Source of the DNA: Marsupella aquatica
Taxonomy: Eukaryota; Marchantiophyta
Direction of reading: 5' to 3'
DNA: 64,000 nt
Assembly (NCBI GenBank): GCA_973895155.1
Contig: OZ316892.1
Location: forward strand, 6,634,001 to 6,698,000
The position numbers and the translations under genes are program-made. Shown one piece after another: positions 48,261-61,147 of this stretch. The notes under the pieces were generated by a model, which saw only the letters and a list, made by a program, of their open reading frames with translations, was not told where the DNA came from and did not search any database. Position 1 is the stretch's first letter, and each line of letters opens with the position of its first letter.

Positions 48261-51200
48261 AAACAAATTCCAATTCTCAAGTTATCTCGCTCCCAAGTCC
48301 TGCTCCAACACACTTTACACTCTGAAGTCCCGAGAATTGAATCATAGAATGTGAGACATCAACTTACCTGTGTGACCAGCTTGGGTAATGTTGGGCAACT
48401 ATTTCAAATGCTCTGATGTCTTGGTGCTATCCTTGCAAATTTGCTGTTTACAAAATCAAGTATATGGAGCCAGGACCGGACGGCGTCGTATTGAAAGCTT
48501 ACCACATACACAATTTGATTTGTAGGCTCTCAATATTGAAAGTTGACCTTCTCTGCACTTCATTCTACACTCTCTTCATAGCAGTGAAAGACTTGCGAAG
48601 TGAGGCCCAACCGACCAAAGGCAGGCCACATGCAGGGCCAGAGAATTTTACAGGGTGTATTATTTGTACCAGAGCGGATGACACGCACGACAAATACACA
48701 GACAACCCATTTAAATGACATGTGTAATGCTGTTCATTTGTCTTATATGACATTTGAAGGTCGGGACGGGAAGGGCCGCAAATGCCCTTGAAAGTGTGCT
48801 CAAGTTCTCAGCCATGAGGATTGGCTCAAGAGGGGGGGGGCGAGGCAGGAAAGTCTTTGGCAGTCCAAAGGTGCCACCTGATCACACGTAGGGCCGATTG
48901 TTTCAGGACTCTCACATGCAAGACGGCCCTTAGTGTTTCCCTCTTAGGTTCCTGGTTGACCCTTTGGGTGTGTGAGTTGTCGTGTTTGTTTCAAGCACCA
49001 AACTTTCTAGGGACATTGCCATTTGGTATGGACCTGAAATCAACCAGGAGACTTCGGGCTTGCATGGGTCTTGCCAAGGGCTTCAAAATGAATCCAAACA
49101 TGACTTTGTTTGGATGACTACTTGAAGACAAACATCTACTTTAACTTCTAACATTTTCTAATATTGAGCCATTCTTTCAATTTTGCGCCTCTAGGATGCC
49201 TACTAGACCTAGGCCTCTGGTTCTTGGGGCCCCCTTTTAGCCTCTTGTGTCCCCTCAATCTCTATGATGCACCTTGGGACCAAATTCCACCCTCGCTAGA
49301 AACAACCCCCCTCGTCTCTGGCAGAGGTCTTATCCAAAAACAACTTTTGAGTACATTGTCACTAAAGATGCTTGAATTTACAATATTGTCACTGTTTTTT
49401 TTTATTTACAAAAATGTCAAAGTTTCTGTATATAGTCCCCCTGGTTACCTTGGTAACTTGTAATCCATATACAAAACCGTGACATTATTATAAATACAAA
49501 AAAGTAGTGGCAGTATTAATAGTCAATTAGAACATCATTAGTGGCACAAAGTACTTGAAAGCTAAAAAGAGTATGCAAAACATAAAACTATCGTATTAGG
49601 CTAAGGAAAAGTTCAAAAGTTAGTCACTTTCTATATGTCTACATGTCCTTCAACTTATATACACAACTTTAGGTTGACACTAAGTTACTACCGGGTTTTG
49701 GAAATGGTTGCCCTGTAGTATCACACTAGGGACATAAATAAACATTTAAGATCCAAAACTCGGTATTGGTTCCCATGGAAGAACATATAAGGAATGATTT
49801 TCTATGATTTAGCACTTTTGAATGAGTAAGGTAACAAAAACATATAGTTGAGCCTTTTACTATGATTGCTCAGCAAGACATAGTTTTGAATGTTTCCTTA
49901 ACATTGTAAATAAAATAACAAAATTGAATCAATTAACAAAACACAATGAAAATCTTGAGGTATGGTGAGGGAGTTAGGAAACAACCAAGGTGACTCCTCA
50001 ACATAACTTCATTTGATGTGATTTAGGTGGTATATCCGTAGGAACATTTATGGAAAGGATTACTATACTAGGATGATCACTAAAATGCCGTCAACATGTC
50101 TCAACCTTTCCTTCCAAGGTACTTAGTGGAGACTAGTAATCAATCACTTCTGTATCCAATCGGTACTTTGTGTCACCAATAAGAAACACCATCATAATCA
50201 AATTTGAAGTCATAAGTTATTGGAAATTAATCATTCTTAGCATCCGTGCTCAAACAAGGCAATACCAACAACTATGCATCAAGAACTAAGGAATATGTGA
50301 AACATCACCAACAAGGAATCTATTTCCACATATAGCAAAGATGTAACAATCACAATGATTTTACTTCAAGGGTCCAAACTTCTCATCAATTCAGGCTTGA
50401 AGGGGGAAGAAATCCTTTGTATTAAGTACTCATATGCAATGGAGTTCTCTTTACAAGGTGGAGGTATCAAAGTTGCAATCTTGCAACTAAGCGCTCATGA
50501 AATTCCTTCACACTAAAAGTGACAGAAATTCAACTACATATAGGCTAGTAGGAACCAAAGGGAAAAGAGATAATGAAAGGACATGCCCTTTCATATCTTA
50601 AGGGTCTGAACTAAAATAAAAAGTATGAAAATAGGTTAGAAGAGTACTCAAGGTTCACTAGATTGTTGCTGGAATGAAAAACTAATCAAAAATGATCCCT
50701 AGTGTTAACTAGAGTGAAAGTGTTTTTGCACTTTTGTGATAAAACTAACAAATAGCAACTTTTTCTGAATTTTAGTTTCTAACATAAAAGTAAGAATAGG
50801 GTGAAACGTTTCTAGGTGGAAGATTTACATACATACTACATGCTGGAAAAATTTTAGACTTTTTGGAGGTGTCTAAGTGTCTTAATAAAATTGGTGAAAA
50901 GTGTTGTCGGATATAAAATACACTTTTCTAGAAAAATTTCTGTCGAAAGCACCGTTGCACCTTTGCGCAATCACGGTTTTTACAAAACTAAAATGCTAAT
51001 AACTTCTAAATTTCATGTTGGTTTAAGCCGATACTTTCAGGGTAGGTTCTACTACATAAGGGCTACTTCCTGAAAAAGTATGAGACTTTTCTAACTACTT
51101 TGACTATTTAACTAAAATTGCAGAGATTAGCTGATCTTAACTATTGTCGTAGGAGAACTAATCTTGTTGGAGTAGTGCTGTCTGATCTAGTTGTTGAACT

Positions 51201-52987
51201 CTTGTGTAGTTATTCTCTTGCATAGCTTCTCGAATTACATCCATGTTTTGAGCGTGATGCCGATAGAAAGGTAAAGACATTCGCTGTCGTTCAAGATCCA
51301 AAATAGGAAGTAGTCTCCGGTGTAGCATGGTATTAGATAAAGTGTTCAGTTGATCTAAATTGTTACAAAATGTAACTATACTGCACCTTTGACTTAGAAA
51401 AAATTCAAAATTTATAATTTTTCTATCATTTCTAACTAATGTACTGTATTACATGCCCCGTCAGAGTCCGGATCCATTGATCAAATATCATGATCCATCT
51501 AGACATCAACTTCTCTTTATGCATTAAGAAAATTTGGGATATTCCAAGAATATTCCAAATTTATAGGGATTGAAAAATAAAAATGTTTTCTTACATTTTA
51601 GGGGGTCCGAGGCCTAAAAACGTCACAGGGGATGGGGAGGCATCCATATAGTGAGACCCCGAGAGTGAAAGATTTCATGGTTTAGAGATTTCTCAATATT
51701 TGAACCAAATTTTGCATGGCTTCATCAAAAAACATTAAAAAATCTGAGATTTACTAGCCAGGTTGCAATAGTTTTTTGTCCAAATATATATTTTGCTATT
51801 ATTTGTAGTTCAATTATAACTTTACCATCTTTTTCCACCATAAGTAGGCACAGTCTAGCTTAGAATGATCCCACTGTGGTCATCTTGCACCCTTTTGCAT
51901 CAGATGCATTGCCCAAGACTCGCCTCAACACTAATTGGTCTATCCTGTTATGGTCATCCACCTTGGGGGTGAGCCTTGTTGTCATCCCATACCAACCTGG
52001 TCCACTACTACGGGTAACCTTTAATTTACAAAGAAGCCCACCCCAAGTTGGAGGGCAGCGGGCGTGGGCAAGTTAGGATGAAGGTGAGTTTCAGCCATCA
52101 AATATAGTTGGCCACTGTTGGATCCTTTTCAGCTAGCCTCACTTAGTTTGCTTAATCCTGGTTGCAAATGATGGCAAGGTACTAGTTTAACTAATACAAG
52201 TGCCAAAGGATATCATTTGACAAAACAAATGGCAACCTAGTACATATAAGCTTAAAACTAATCCTCCAAAGGATTTTTTCACAGTGTGCATTTCCCTCTC
52301 TAATTTTGGTTTGCAAATCACTGGTACGAGTAATGTCTAGATCCCAGGTGGTGATGTTTCCTTTTTTCATTGAAACTTAGGTGATATTTTTTGTTTGTCC
52401 TGAAGCATTATTGTTTGAGCAACGAGGTAACATAGAAGGCCTGTGCTCCATCTTTATTTTGTCATCCAAGGGTGTAAGAGAAAAGAGGGATGTTAGTTAG
52501 TCCCTGGGTTCTTTATCATGAGTCTACAACTAGGCATATTTCAGTCATAAAGCTATCATTTCTGAGATCATTTTCTCCAAAATTATTGGGTTGTTTGCAA
52601 CCAGGCCTTTTGTGTTGAAAACGATTGCCTCTCTGGAATTGACTTGTTTCCGACCAAGCCTGATTATCCATGGTAGAGGTACATCACTTCTCAAAGTATA
52701 ACTCTTCACAACCTAATTCCAATGTCAAGGTTGAGTTCATTGAAAATCATTGTGGCCCCAAGTAAAAGATTAGTCCTCTAATACCGTCGTGTTCTCATCA
52801 TAGTCCTTCTATTTCCATGACGTAGGATTAACTTTTCGAATTACCTTGGGGCCTAAATATATCCCCTAAAACAAATGATATCCCCTAAAAAAAATGTGGA
52901 AATTGTAGAACATGATCGAAAGAGATATGATGCGGGGTCAACGGCCTTGGGTAGGACAAAAGAGTTCCTTGATTTCTCTATTGACGA
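48261..52987. other. Long gene-poor AT-rich stretch
   Basis: No coding region, RNA gene or element with clear ends was recognised on either strand. A G9 run lies at 48832-48840. Phrases around 49070-49180 weakly resemble 47470-47570, which suggests shared old transposon sequence. Confidence 0.4.
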
Positions 52988-53125
52988 AGTCTATAATAAT
53001 GTCCTATACTTTGTTTCACTCTGTTAAACAAAATAATTTTTTAGTTTATCGACTAAAGTCCATAATAATGTCCTGTACTTTGTTTCATTCTGTCAAATAA
53101 AATAATCACGTCCTGTAATGTGATT
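52988..53125 (+). repeat. Tandem duplication, 69-bp period
   Basis: AGTCTATAATAATGTCCTAT, CTTTGTTTCACTCTGT and AAATAATTTT at 52988 recur as AGTCCATAATAATGTCCTGT and CTTTGTTTCATTCTGT from 53057. The copies differ at only a few positions. Confidence 0.85.
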
Positions 53126-53360
53126 GCCCCAACCCAAAAATAGCAAACTGGATTGTGATTGCCTATAGGGTCACGTGAAACAAATAAACACCTACAGTAG
53201 AGCGAACTGGAGTGAGCCTACCAAATTTCGCAAGGATTCCCCCACCGCAAAAATATTGTAAGGGTGATGATTGTTTTATAAAAGGGAGGTTGTGCAAGAC
53301 GTTGAGGCAAGTATTTCTTTTTATTCTCTCTGAGGTTAATAATGAGTAGGGAAATTGCAC

Positions 53361-53660
53361 TTGGCTTTACAAGAACTGGGCCCATTAAGGTATGCCTCCT
53401 GCCAATCCTATAGGGTAAGCAATGGGCCCAAGTAAAAGCTTATTTTGTCTATAAATTTAGATCACTTCTACAGGTGGTCCAAACCAATCCAAACTTTGGC
53501 TCCTTGATTCAAGGGATTTGGACTTATTGAACTTCATTTCAAAAGATTTTTGTAGGGAGTCTAATCATTGGAACAAGAAGTGGCCCTCCACTTTGCTTTG
53601 GTGAAAAAAAAAAACACAACTACAGTAGTGCCCTGACATCTTGTAAAGCCACACTGACTT
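53361..53660 (+). repeat. Dispersed repeat family, copy 2
   Basis: Contains GGCTTTACAAGAACTGGGCC, AGCAATGGGCCCAAGTA, CTACAGGTGGTCC, CTTTGGCTCC, AAGGGATTTG and a later A11 run, in the same order as at 40.4-40.7 kb. It lacks the first ~85 bp seen in copy 1. Confidence 0.65.
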
Positions 53661-53679
53661 GAGGGAGATGTTATTTTTC

Positions 53680-54180
53680 TTTGTTTGAAAAGGAAGGCAA
53701 AACCCCACTTGGGAACAACCGCTGCACAATGGCAGAAGGTCTTGGCCATGGATGACCCTCAAAACTCTTTAATTCATAGCAGGAAAACAACAGCCCTATT
53801 GGCAAAAGGGTCTAAGGGCCAAAGCCCGGCCACTGCCAGAACAAACAGAGCAGAACCCCCCAAAGTAGGTCAAACAACAGATTTACAAGCCACACAACAG
53901 GACAACAATCTTCATGCAAGGGCAGCCCCTGCAGTATAACACAAAACTATCAGACTAAAAGACTAAGATGGCGAACTAAGGGCAAAAATCAGGAGAAAGA
54001 TTCTCAACAACAGCTTTTTTTGTTGCATTTAACCTCCTTCTTACTGTATTGGATATCCCTTCCAGGGACTCTGAAGTCTCTCTGCACATTTGAATATCAA
54101 GAATAACTGAGGCCGTGTTACCTATCTCACTGGTTAATGTACTAGATTCTCTTCCAGCTGGCCTCCAATTCAAATTCTGC
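53680..54180 (-). other. Possible non-LTR retroelement 3' end
   Basis: Read on the minus strand this region ends in GGGGTTTTGCCTTCCTTTTC then AAACAAAGAAAAATAA. That recalls the 3' end of the LINE at 33.8-33.9 kb (GGGGTTTTCGTGGCTTGC then an A-rich stretch). The interior (A/C-rich on the plus strand) is like 14.7 and 35.1 kb. No reverse-transcriptase domain is visible. Low confidence. Confidence 0.25.
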
Positions 54181-54714
54181 TTTATGCTTCACAGTGCTTG
54201 GTAGTTGCATGGTAGGAACTACATTAAAATCAAAACATACAGACGTAAGGAAAAGGACTGTCAAGAACACCATGGTAACATGGCTTAGTAGCCAATTCAA
54301 ACTGATAAAAGCATTTTCTGGGGCATTTCACCTCATATTAAGTTCTTCAGGCTGTTGTATCTGGAATTTAGTTACCTCCTCATTTCCCCAAAATTGCCCA
54401 CTCACCTTGCACCTGGCATGAAATGTTTTTTGCATAACCTAATTATCACTGCTCTAGGTGTAGCTGACAGAACATATCAGTACGGAGGACAAGATAGCAA
54501 GATTTCGCCCTACTGGAAAGTAGTAGTAGCCACTATGGCATTCAAAAAAAGTCCTTAGCAACGACATGTCACAATGTATCAAAACCCCAAGTCAAAATTT
54601 GGGGCGATGGGTCCCTGGAAACTCATGTATGGTTGTCCGTGTCAATTGTCTGCCAGTTGCTGCCCAAACTGTGTGCATTGATATGAAAATAAATACCATG
54701 AATGATTTGTGTCC

Positions 54715-54830
54715 GGCAGGCAATAGGTGGAGTGGTAGACCATTTGTGTGTGGAGGTGGAAGTACATGGTTCAAGTTCCTCTGCAGGCACAGCCTTGTTT
54801 ACACTAACCCCATCTGAACAGGGGTTCAAA
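54715..54830 (+). mobile_element. Second tRNA-derived SINE-like element
   Basis: An A-box-like TAGGTGGAGTGGTAGAC begins at 54724 and a B-box-like GGTTCAAGTTCC begins at 54768, at tRNA-like spacing. They are followed by CTCTGCAGGCAC. The layout matches the tRNA-related head of plant SINEs. No A or T tail and no target-site duplication could be fixed, so the ends are approximate. Confidence 0.4.
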
Positions 54831-55617
54831 TCGACAAAGCCTTCGACACTAAGGAAGAATTTATGATAAACTTTTGCTGGCAGGAGCGGATGCATACGGG
54901 CAAATTAACAGTCCAAAAGTTTAAAATGACTTGCCTGGGACTTGTTTTGCTGAATAAGTTGAAGGGGCATGGTAATTGGGGAATGGCATACCCATGGACC
55001 AGTTGTAATAACTTCACCTTCATGAACCCAAATCTTTTTTGGGTTTGGGGATATCCTAGAGGACTAGACAAGCACACCTTCCATCAAAGCTACATTGAAT
55101 TTGATGGCCATTTGGTTGAATTTTGCACCATAAAATGTGGAGGAGTAAATTCCATTAAATTAATTTTTGTTGTGTTAATACAAAATATTTGGCAAGCTTG
55201 TGTTATATTTACTGACCCACATGGAAAGTTCCTTCCAAAATCTCTGGAAGCACGTACAGCCACATCAGCACTAATTGGTGGTCATAAACAAGAACTCTTA
55301 GTTATGAAAGAAGAAGCAAATATGACTATTTGTGTTAGAGGCAAGACAAAGAAAAACAGTTTAACCCCAACTAGAGCAATTAGTTATCCAAGAAGTCTCA
55401 ATTATGACTATTTGTGTTTTGAGGCATGACAAAGAAAAATAGTTAAACCCCACAACTCTAAAAATATTGGAAAAGTGAAAAACAAACACTTCAAATAAAC
55501 AAACAAAGGGGTAAAAGAATCAAACCTTTGGATGAGTCATGATTGATGAGTCATGATGGCAAAGTTTTATCTAACTATGGGTAGAAGGAAACTCTTCACC
55601 TAGTGTAACTTGGCTTT
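54831..55617. other. Unassigned stretch with an 82-bp-period duplication
   Basis: TATGACTATTTGTGTTAGAG then CAAGACAAAGAAAAACAG at 55321 recurs at 55403 with a few changes. The duplication falls inside the 188-codon plus-strand frame at 54863-55429, which resembles no known family and which I do not accept as a gene. Confidence 0.5.
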
Positions 55618-55755
55618 ATAGACAAAGGAATACCAAGGGATAATAAGAAACCCTTGGGCTACTATAGACAATGGAATATCCAAGGACAATAAGAAACCCT
55701 TTGGCTACTATGGACCACATGAATATGGAGCAAAAGAAACCTTTCAGCTACTTTC
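55618..55755 (+). repeat. Three tandem copies, 46-bp period
   Basis: Copies start at 55618, 55664 and 55710, each with ATAGACAA-like start, GGAATA, AAGAAACC and GGCTACT or AGCTACT at the end. The third is the most diverged. Confidence 0.85.
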
Positions 55756-57639
55756 GCAATTTGCATGTACTCTATGGAATGTTACAAGGACAGCATGAAC
55801 ACAAATAGGAGTAATTAGGGAACATTTTGCATGGACTTTTACCACAAATAATCTCCTTTTTTTGTCCACTCATCTCCATTTTGAACCTATTCCAATAGGC
55901 AACTCTTCGTGATCTTAGGGGCCTCACTCCAAGTGAAGTCCTACATCACGCGCAAAGTTTTCAAGTAATAAACACACCAAACTTAAGAAAATAAAGTAAA
56001 TTTTTATTATTTTTAGATTCTAACTTTATCGAATATTCTAGGAATATTCCTATGTTTGGCATAAAACCCTATAGTTCTTATAATTATCAAAATTTTGAAA
56101 ACATCCCTACATTCCTCAACCAAAATTTTAAAGTCTTCCACGCAATGGAATTAAAAAACCCCTGACTTCTTTGTGCGTGATGGGTCGGAAGAAAAGAAGT
56201 GAGGACCCCGGGTTCATGATAGCTCGTTGTTGAATAACATTAAATTTACATGACCAACGGGTCCTCAAACTAATTTCTTATCTCCTCTTTCTCTAGTTGC
56301 CTTACATATGCAAAACTAATAATTAATTTAGGCCCAAATTTAGGACTCATAGTCATCAAGTTATGGACCCAACTCCCTTAGACCACCAAGATGTGGTCCA
56401 CAGTAGCACTGGTCCAACATGCATGGTGGTCTATGCTGGCTTCAGTTTCATGTTAAGTGACCTATTTTAGTTTCCAAAAGGCATTATTTTAAGAATATTT
56501 TATATGTTAGGCTCTATAATGCCCATTTTAGTTAGTATTTAATTAAATTTCAGGGACTAGCTCTAGAGGGCCACATCTTGTTCCAAAGTTAGACTGTCAC
56601 CCCATGTTGCATTTGAGTTGCAACTTTGTTGGTTGCACATGATTGTGTTGTGAGTTTGGGAGGGTGACCTGGCATAGCAAGTCACCTGGTAGGGGTGACC
56701 TCTTCACCCAGGTTACCATGTCTTTGTGCCATGGGGGTATACCTTGGAGAATGAGGGATTAGCTCCTCATTCTTCCAAGTTGAGCCTCCCAGCACTAGTA
56801 GCGCTCATGTGAGTGTGGCTATGGTGAGAGAGAGAGAGAGTGTATGCCAGTTGGCATGAAGAGCGACATTGGCAGGGTTCTGCTATGTGTATAGATTTGG
56901 AGTCCCGCATGGCTAGCGGGTGAATTTGGCTCAACTTAGTGATACCTTGCAGCGGGGTCCCGTTTCGCAAGAGATTACTTTATGGATTTTGGCGTACATG
57001 TGTTGTGTGTTGTGTGATTATCTGTTTTCTTGTTTACATGGTGTGCCGTGATGTGAGTTGTGTATGGATGTGTGTCCGCACGACAAGACTCTAAGCCAAA
57101 ATCCGTTTTTAGATGAAGTTTAAAAACCGCAAACCATTTTTAACTGTCCAATCCCCCTAGCTGGTCAATATTACTAACTTACACCCAAAACTAATTTACT
57201 TACCAGGTTGCCCCCCTTTTCGTACATGGGTGGGCTCAACTTGACTGTACTTTACGATGGTTCACTATTGGTTTGTAGACATATGAAGGCTCATGATTCA
57301 CATGTACTAAGCCCTCCAATTGTACGTTCATCCTGGACCAGATTCCCTGCCCAACACTCACTAGACAAGGGTGTTGACTACTGTATATGAGTAAAATCTC
57401 TTGTGTTTTGGTCCCTCTCATTTCCCCCACTTTTACAGTATGAATTGGCTTGGACAAATGAGGAGCCGCCCCAGACCACTTAGAAGCCAATTGGGTTAGT
57501 CTAGTTTGATTAAGCCAACCCACATACATAAGGGGACAAACTGTCAACTAAATTAATTTTTGGGGCAGATTTGTACGCTAGAATAGTTTGGGGTACAGAA
57601 AAACAGAAAAATAATAAATGCAACTCCCTTGAACAAAGG
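55756..57639. other. Gene-poor stretch
   Basis: No gene recognised. A short (GA)n run lies near 56828-56840. Words such as AGGAGCCGCCCCAGACCACT near 57460 recall the inner part of the dispersed repeat family. Confidence 0.4.
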
Positions 57640-57830
57640 AGGAAATGTTTAGACCACCCCTAGAGCCAATCTAGGCAAACTAAAGCCCACCGCTTGCCAT
57701 GTATCAGAATGGGCCCCCATTTCTTGTAAAGCTACCTGCATCCTTTTCCATTCATTACACGGTCCAGATCTAGTTTCCGAGGTCTAAAAGGAAATAAAAT
57801 GGGGCCCAACACTTTGTAAAGCCACCCTAA
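57640..57830 (-). repeat. Dispersed repeat family, copy 3 (inverted)
   Basis: Read on the minus strand from 57830 it gives CTTAGGGTGGCTTTACAAAG..TTGGGCCCCAT, CTGGACCGTGTAATGAATGG, then AGCTTTACAAGAAATGGG and GGGTGGTCTAAAC. This matches copy 1 at 40.3 kb in order and spacing, including the doubled GCTTTACA motif. Confidence 0.7.
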
Positions 57831-60153
57831 GAATACCACTTTATGTTGGTAACGTGACGTTGGGAACATGACTCTGAATGAGTAAGAACTGGGAGCCAAC
57901 TCTAATCGGGGAAAGGAATATAACTTTCTCAAATCGGTCCAGTTAGATACTACCTGCGAGTGGCAAGGGTAGTATCTAATCAAAATGAAATTTACTACCC
58001 ACTGCTGCACTGCATTCCAGTTTTCAGGTTGCTGTACTTTTCATTTTAAATTGAAAAACAAGATGATTGGTCTGTTTCAATTGCCTTGAAAATTCAACTT
58101 CATGAAGAATAATGGTAAGAAAAGGGTAGTCCAATAAGGTAAGGTTCTTCTAATTGCTATGTGAAACTAGAGTTAGGGTCTGGATTTCTAGTGTAAAGCC
58201 TCTAGACAGGGATTCTAGGGACCCACCAAAATCTATCAGGATGATAAGAAAGAAGGGGACTATGTAGGTCAAAATGATGGTCATGCATGATGATTTTGTC
58301 ACCATTTTTATTAACATTCAAAGAATGGGCATTCATGCTCATAAACACAAATAAAAAATGTATATTGATAAGAAAAGGGTAATCCATTTCCACAATTATT
58401 GGTCTCTTGCTTTTGGGATATTGTCTCCGGGTTTGGTGCTTTTTGTTCTTGGCAATGATATTTTAATATGGTGTTACCTAGTTAGGGTGCCTATTCAGGT
58501 TACTTTGTCATAGTCAGATTTATATTAAATTTATTTGTTTCAGTTTTTATTAGACGGTGCAACTTTTGTATTACTGGACTTTGAAATTGTTCCCCCCCCC
58601 CCTTCCTGTTTTCATTTTTTTCAAGACCCCTCTGTAGGTCTATGTTTTTCTTTGAATTTTTCAATCTTGCCCATCCTTGTTAGAGTATGTTATGTTCATC
58701 CTCATATTTGAGTTATATCAAACTAATATTTCATATGAGAGGTGTCTCTAAACCCTAAGCTATGTCTTACCAAGATGTGTGAAATGCAAGGAGTGTGAGG
58801 GATAAATTATTCAAGATAATGTCAACTCCTCCTTTTTTAATTACTCACCGTTTTATTGTATGCTTATGCGTTTGAGTGAGTTTCATGTCGCTAACACATG
58901 ACTAATGTACCAAGTCAACCAACACTAATATATCCTTGCTTAGCATCTTGGCTCATCTAAAAAGTTCATCCCAACTCGAAAAAGGATTGTATATTTTTGG
59001 GAATAATTATAATTTATACAAAAGTACGAAGGGAACGCGAAATATGTCCAAAGAGGACAAACAGCAAACATAAAAAGAGGGAAATGCAACCCTGAAAATC
59101 AAAAGAGAAGAACTAACATCAGAGTTTTTTGAAGGGAGACACTAAAAGACAAGCTACTTTGATTTCTTTTGGTGGATGGCCTTGCCTTAAGTTTACTCTT
59201 TGTTTGTTCCTCTGTGTAAGTTATTGTCCTTACTTATCTTTAAAAAATTGTTTTACTGATTTCTCTTGATAGGACAATCTTAAAAGCTTTTTTAATACCA
59301 GTTGGGGAGGGTTGCTTGAAGTTGGAGCACCCTTAAACCTTATGGAGAGAATAGTGCTATCGTATAAACACAAGGAATAATAATAAGGTAAAGAAGAAGA
59401 CGAGAACAGAGTGGCTGTCCATTGCCATGTCTCTCTGCCCCCTCCCCTCTGATTGGGCATAGTGCCGTCAGGATCCTGTCTCCTGATCTGGCGCTTTTTG
59501 TTCTTCGTCAGTACATATAGAGAGAAGGGTACTGTAGTATAGACACAAACACAAAGAATAATAGTCAAAGAAGGGTAGTCAAAGAAGGGGTACAAGACCC
59601 AAAGAGGTTTGTTTTTTACTGTGAAATTCAACTTCACTAACACAAAAAAAAAAAGAAAAAAAAAAAAGAAAAAAAAGAGAAAAGGGTAGTCCTAGGTGCA
59701 CGACAAGACCCAAATACACTTCACAAACACAATGAACAGTACTACCAAGAGAAGGGTAGTCCAGAGTTTAAGACATAAATGCCTTACCACTTACCCTACA
59801 TGGCGCAACACTAGAAAAATACATTGGGACAACGTGACTCACCATCTTTCCCAACATGACCCAACATTAACAAAAACCCTTGACAAGACCTATCTATAGT
59901 ATAACTCACAATTGAAAGCTATCATCTCTATATATTAGACATTTATTCTTGAGTCGAGTTATTTGGAAATTGTAGTTTGTCTAATTATGTATTTGATTAT
60001 GTCACTACTATATTCTACAGGACTTACTGTAGCTTGTGAATGAAACTGACATATTGTTACAAAGTCAACTGAGAGATAAAATGGACTTAGTTTATGGACA
60101 CTCTATTTCACCAATAGACCTAGAGTTCAGTGAAACTAAAGTTCAAGATTCTT
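57831..60153. other. Gene-poor stretch with local duplications and homopolymers
   Basis: A C11 run lies at 58592-58602. Segments at about 59340-59400 and 59515-59580 are related copies (ATAGTGCTATCGTATAAACAC and GTACTGTAGTATAGACACAA, both then AATAATA). The motif GAAAAGGGTAGTC recurs near 58119, 59682 and 59751. An A-rich tract of about 45 bp at 59641-59690 is broken by single Gs. No gene is supported. Confidence 0.45.
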
Positions 60154-60277
60154 AAACTATGCTTGTGAGTAGAGCCGCACTCCCCAATAGGCCATCATTT
60201 TGCTGGTAATTTTTTAAACTATGCTTGTGAGTAGAGACGCACTCCCCAATACGCCCTCATTTTGCTGGTAATTTTTT
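60154..60277 (+). repeat. Perfectly abutting 62-bp tandem duplication
   Basis: Copy 1 (60154-60215) and copy 2 (60216-60277) start AAACTATGCTTGTGAGTAGA and end GCTGGTAATTTTTT. They differ at only three positions, so the duplication is young. Confidence 0.95.
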
Positions 60278-61147
60278 ACGGACCCCACTAGAGGTCCCTT
60301 CCAAAATTCCTGGCACCAGAGCGTGCCATGTCAACAACAACCGCAACAAACAAGACTCGTCGGTTTTATGAATCAAATTTACAGTTTTCCTTCGTGTTTG
60401 CGTCAATTTGGATGTAAATTTTGGGACGTCATGTCGTAAAAAGAAATGTAAAATAATTAGAAATGCAAAGAGCAAGACGGTTAAAGCTGTCACTATGTAA
60501 CCGTTTTAGTTACATTTCCAATTTTAAAACTTCAATTCAAAGATTTATAAAAAGTATTTTTCATATAATAAATAATGGCTAGTAACTAACTTGATAACTT
60601 CCTTGTTAAAGGGTAATTGGCACCTAGAGTAAGATTTCCGGCCCAATGCAATCAAGGGAAACTGCTAGCCATGGTCCTAACTTGAACATTGAACAACCTG
60701 GTACAATTCATTTGATCAAACATTCATTTAATTACAAATGAATTTGTCACACATTGAATTCTGACTCTTGTAGCTTGAGAATGTGGTAGCATGTAGCGAA
60801 AAACTTGATTTTGACAACTGCTTGTGATAACCATGCTGTCAATTAGCCAAGGGGTCCACGAACTAATTTTCTTTATATTTACACTCTATACTTGTTAGTA
60901 GGGATCATCAAGGAGGTCATGAGAAGCCCTTCCTGTGCAACCAATTGTGTGCAACCAATTGGGTATTGGGGCTGGTAAACATCATATGTACTGGTATTTG
61001 GGCTAGGAAACACAAACACAACTACATTACTACAAGAAGTGAAAGGGGTAAGATCCAAAGAGACTCAATTAAACGAGGCTCAAAATGATGTCCTTTTGGT
61101 TGCTCGATAAAGCTTTCCTGTAGGGCTTTCCCGCCCAGGTTTTCAAA
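60278..61147. other. Spacer; nothing recognised
   Basis: No gene or element ends seen. A 12-bp direct repeat (TGTGCAACCAAT) occurs twice near 60935-60960. Confidence 0.4.

Noticed and set aside
54863-55429. 188-codon plus-strand frame
   Set aside because: No family resemblance, low-complexity AT-rich coding, and the frame runs across an internal non-coding-type 82-bp duplication with different residues in each copy.
59230-59643. 137-codon minus-strand frame
   Set aside because: It contains the two related copies of a local repeat (TIILCVCVYTT and YYYSLCLYDST) and ends in an A-rich tract; it is more likely repeat DNA than a gene.
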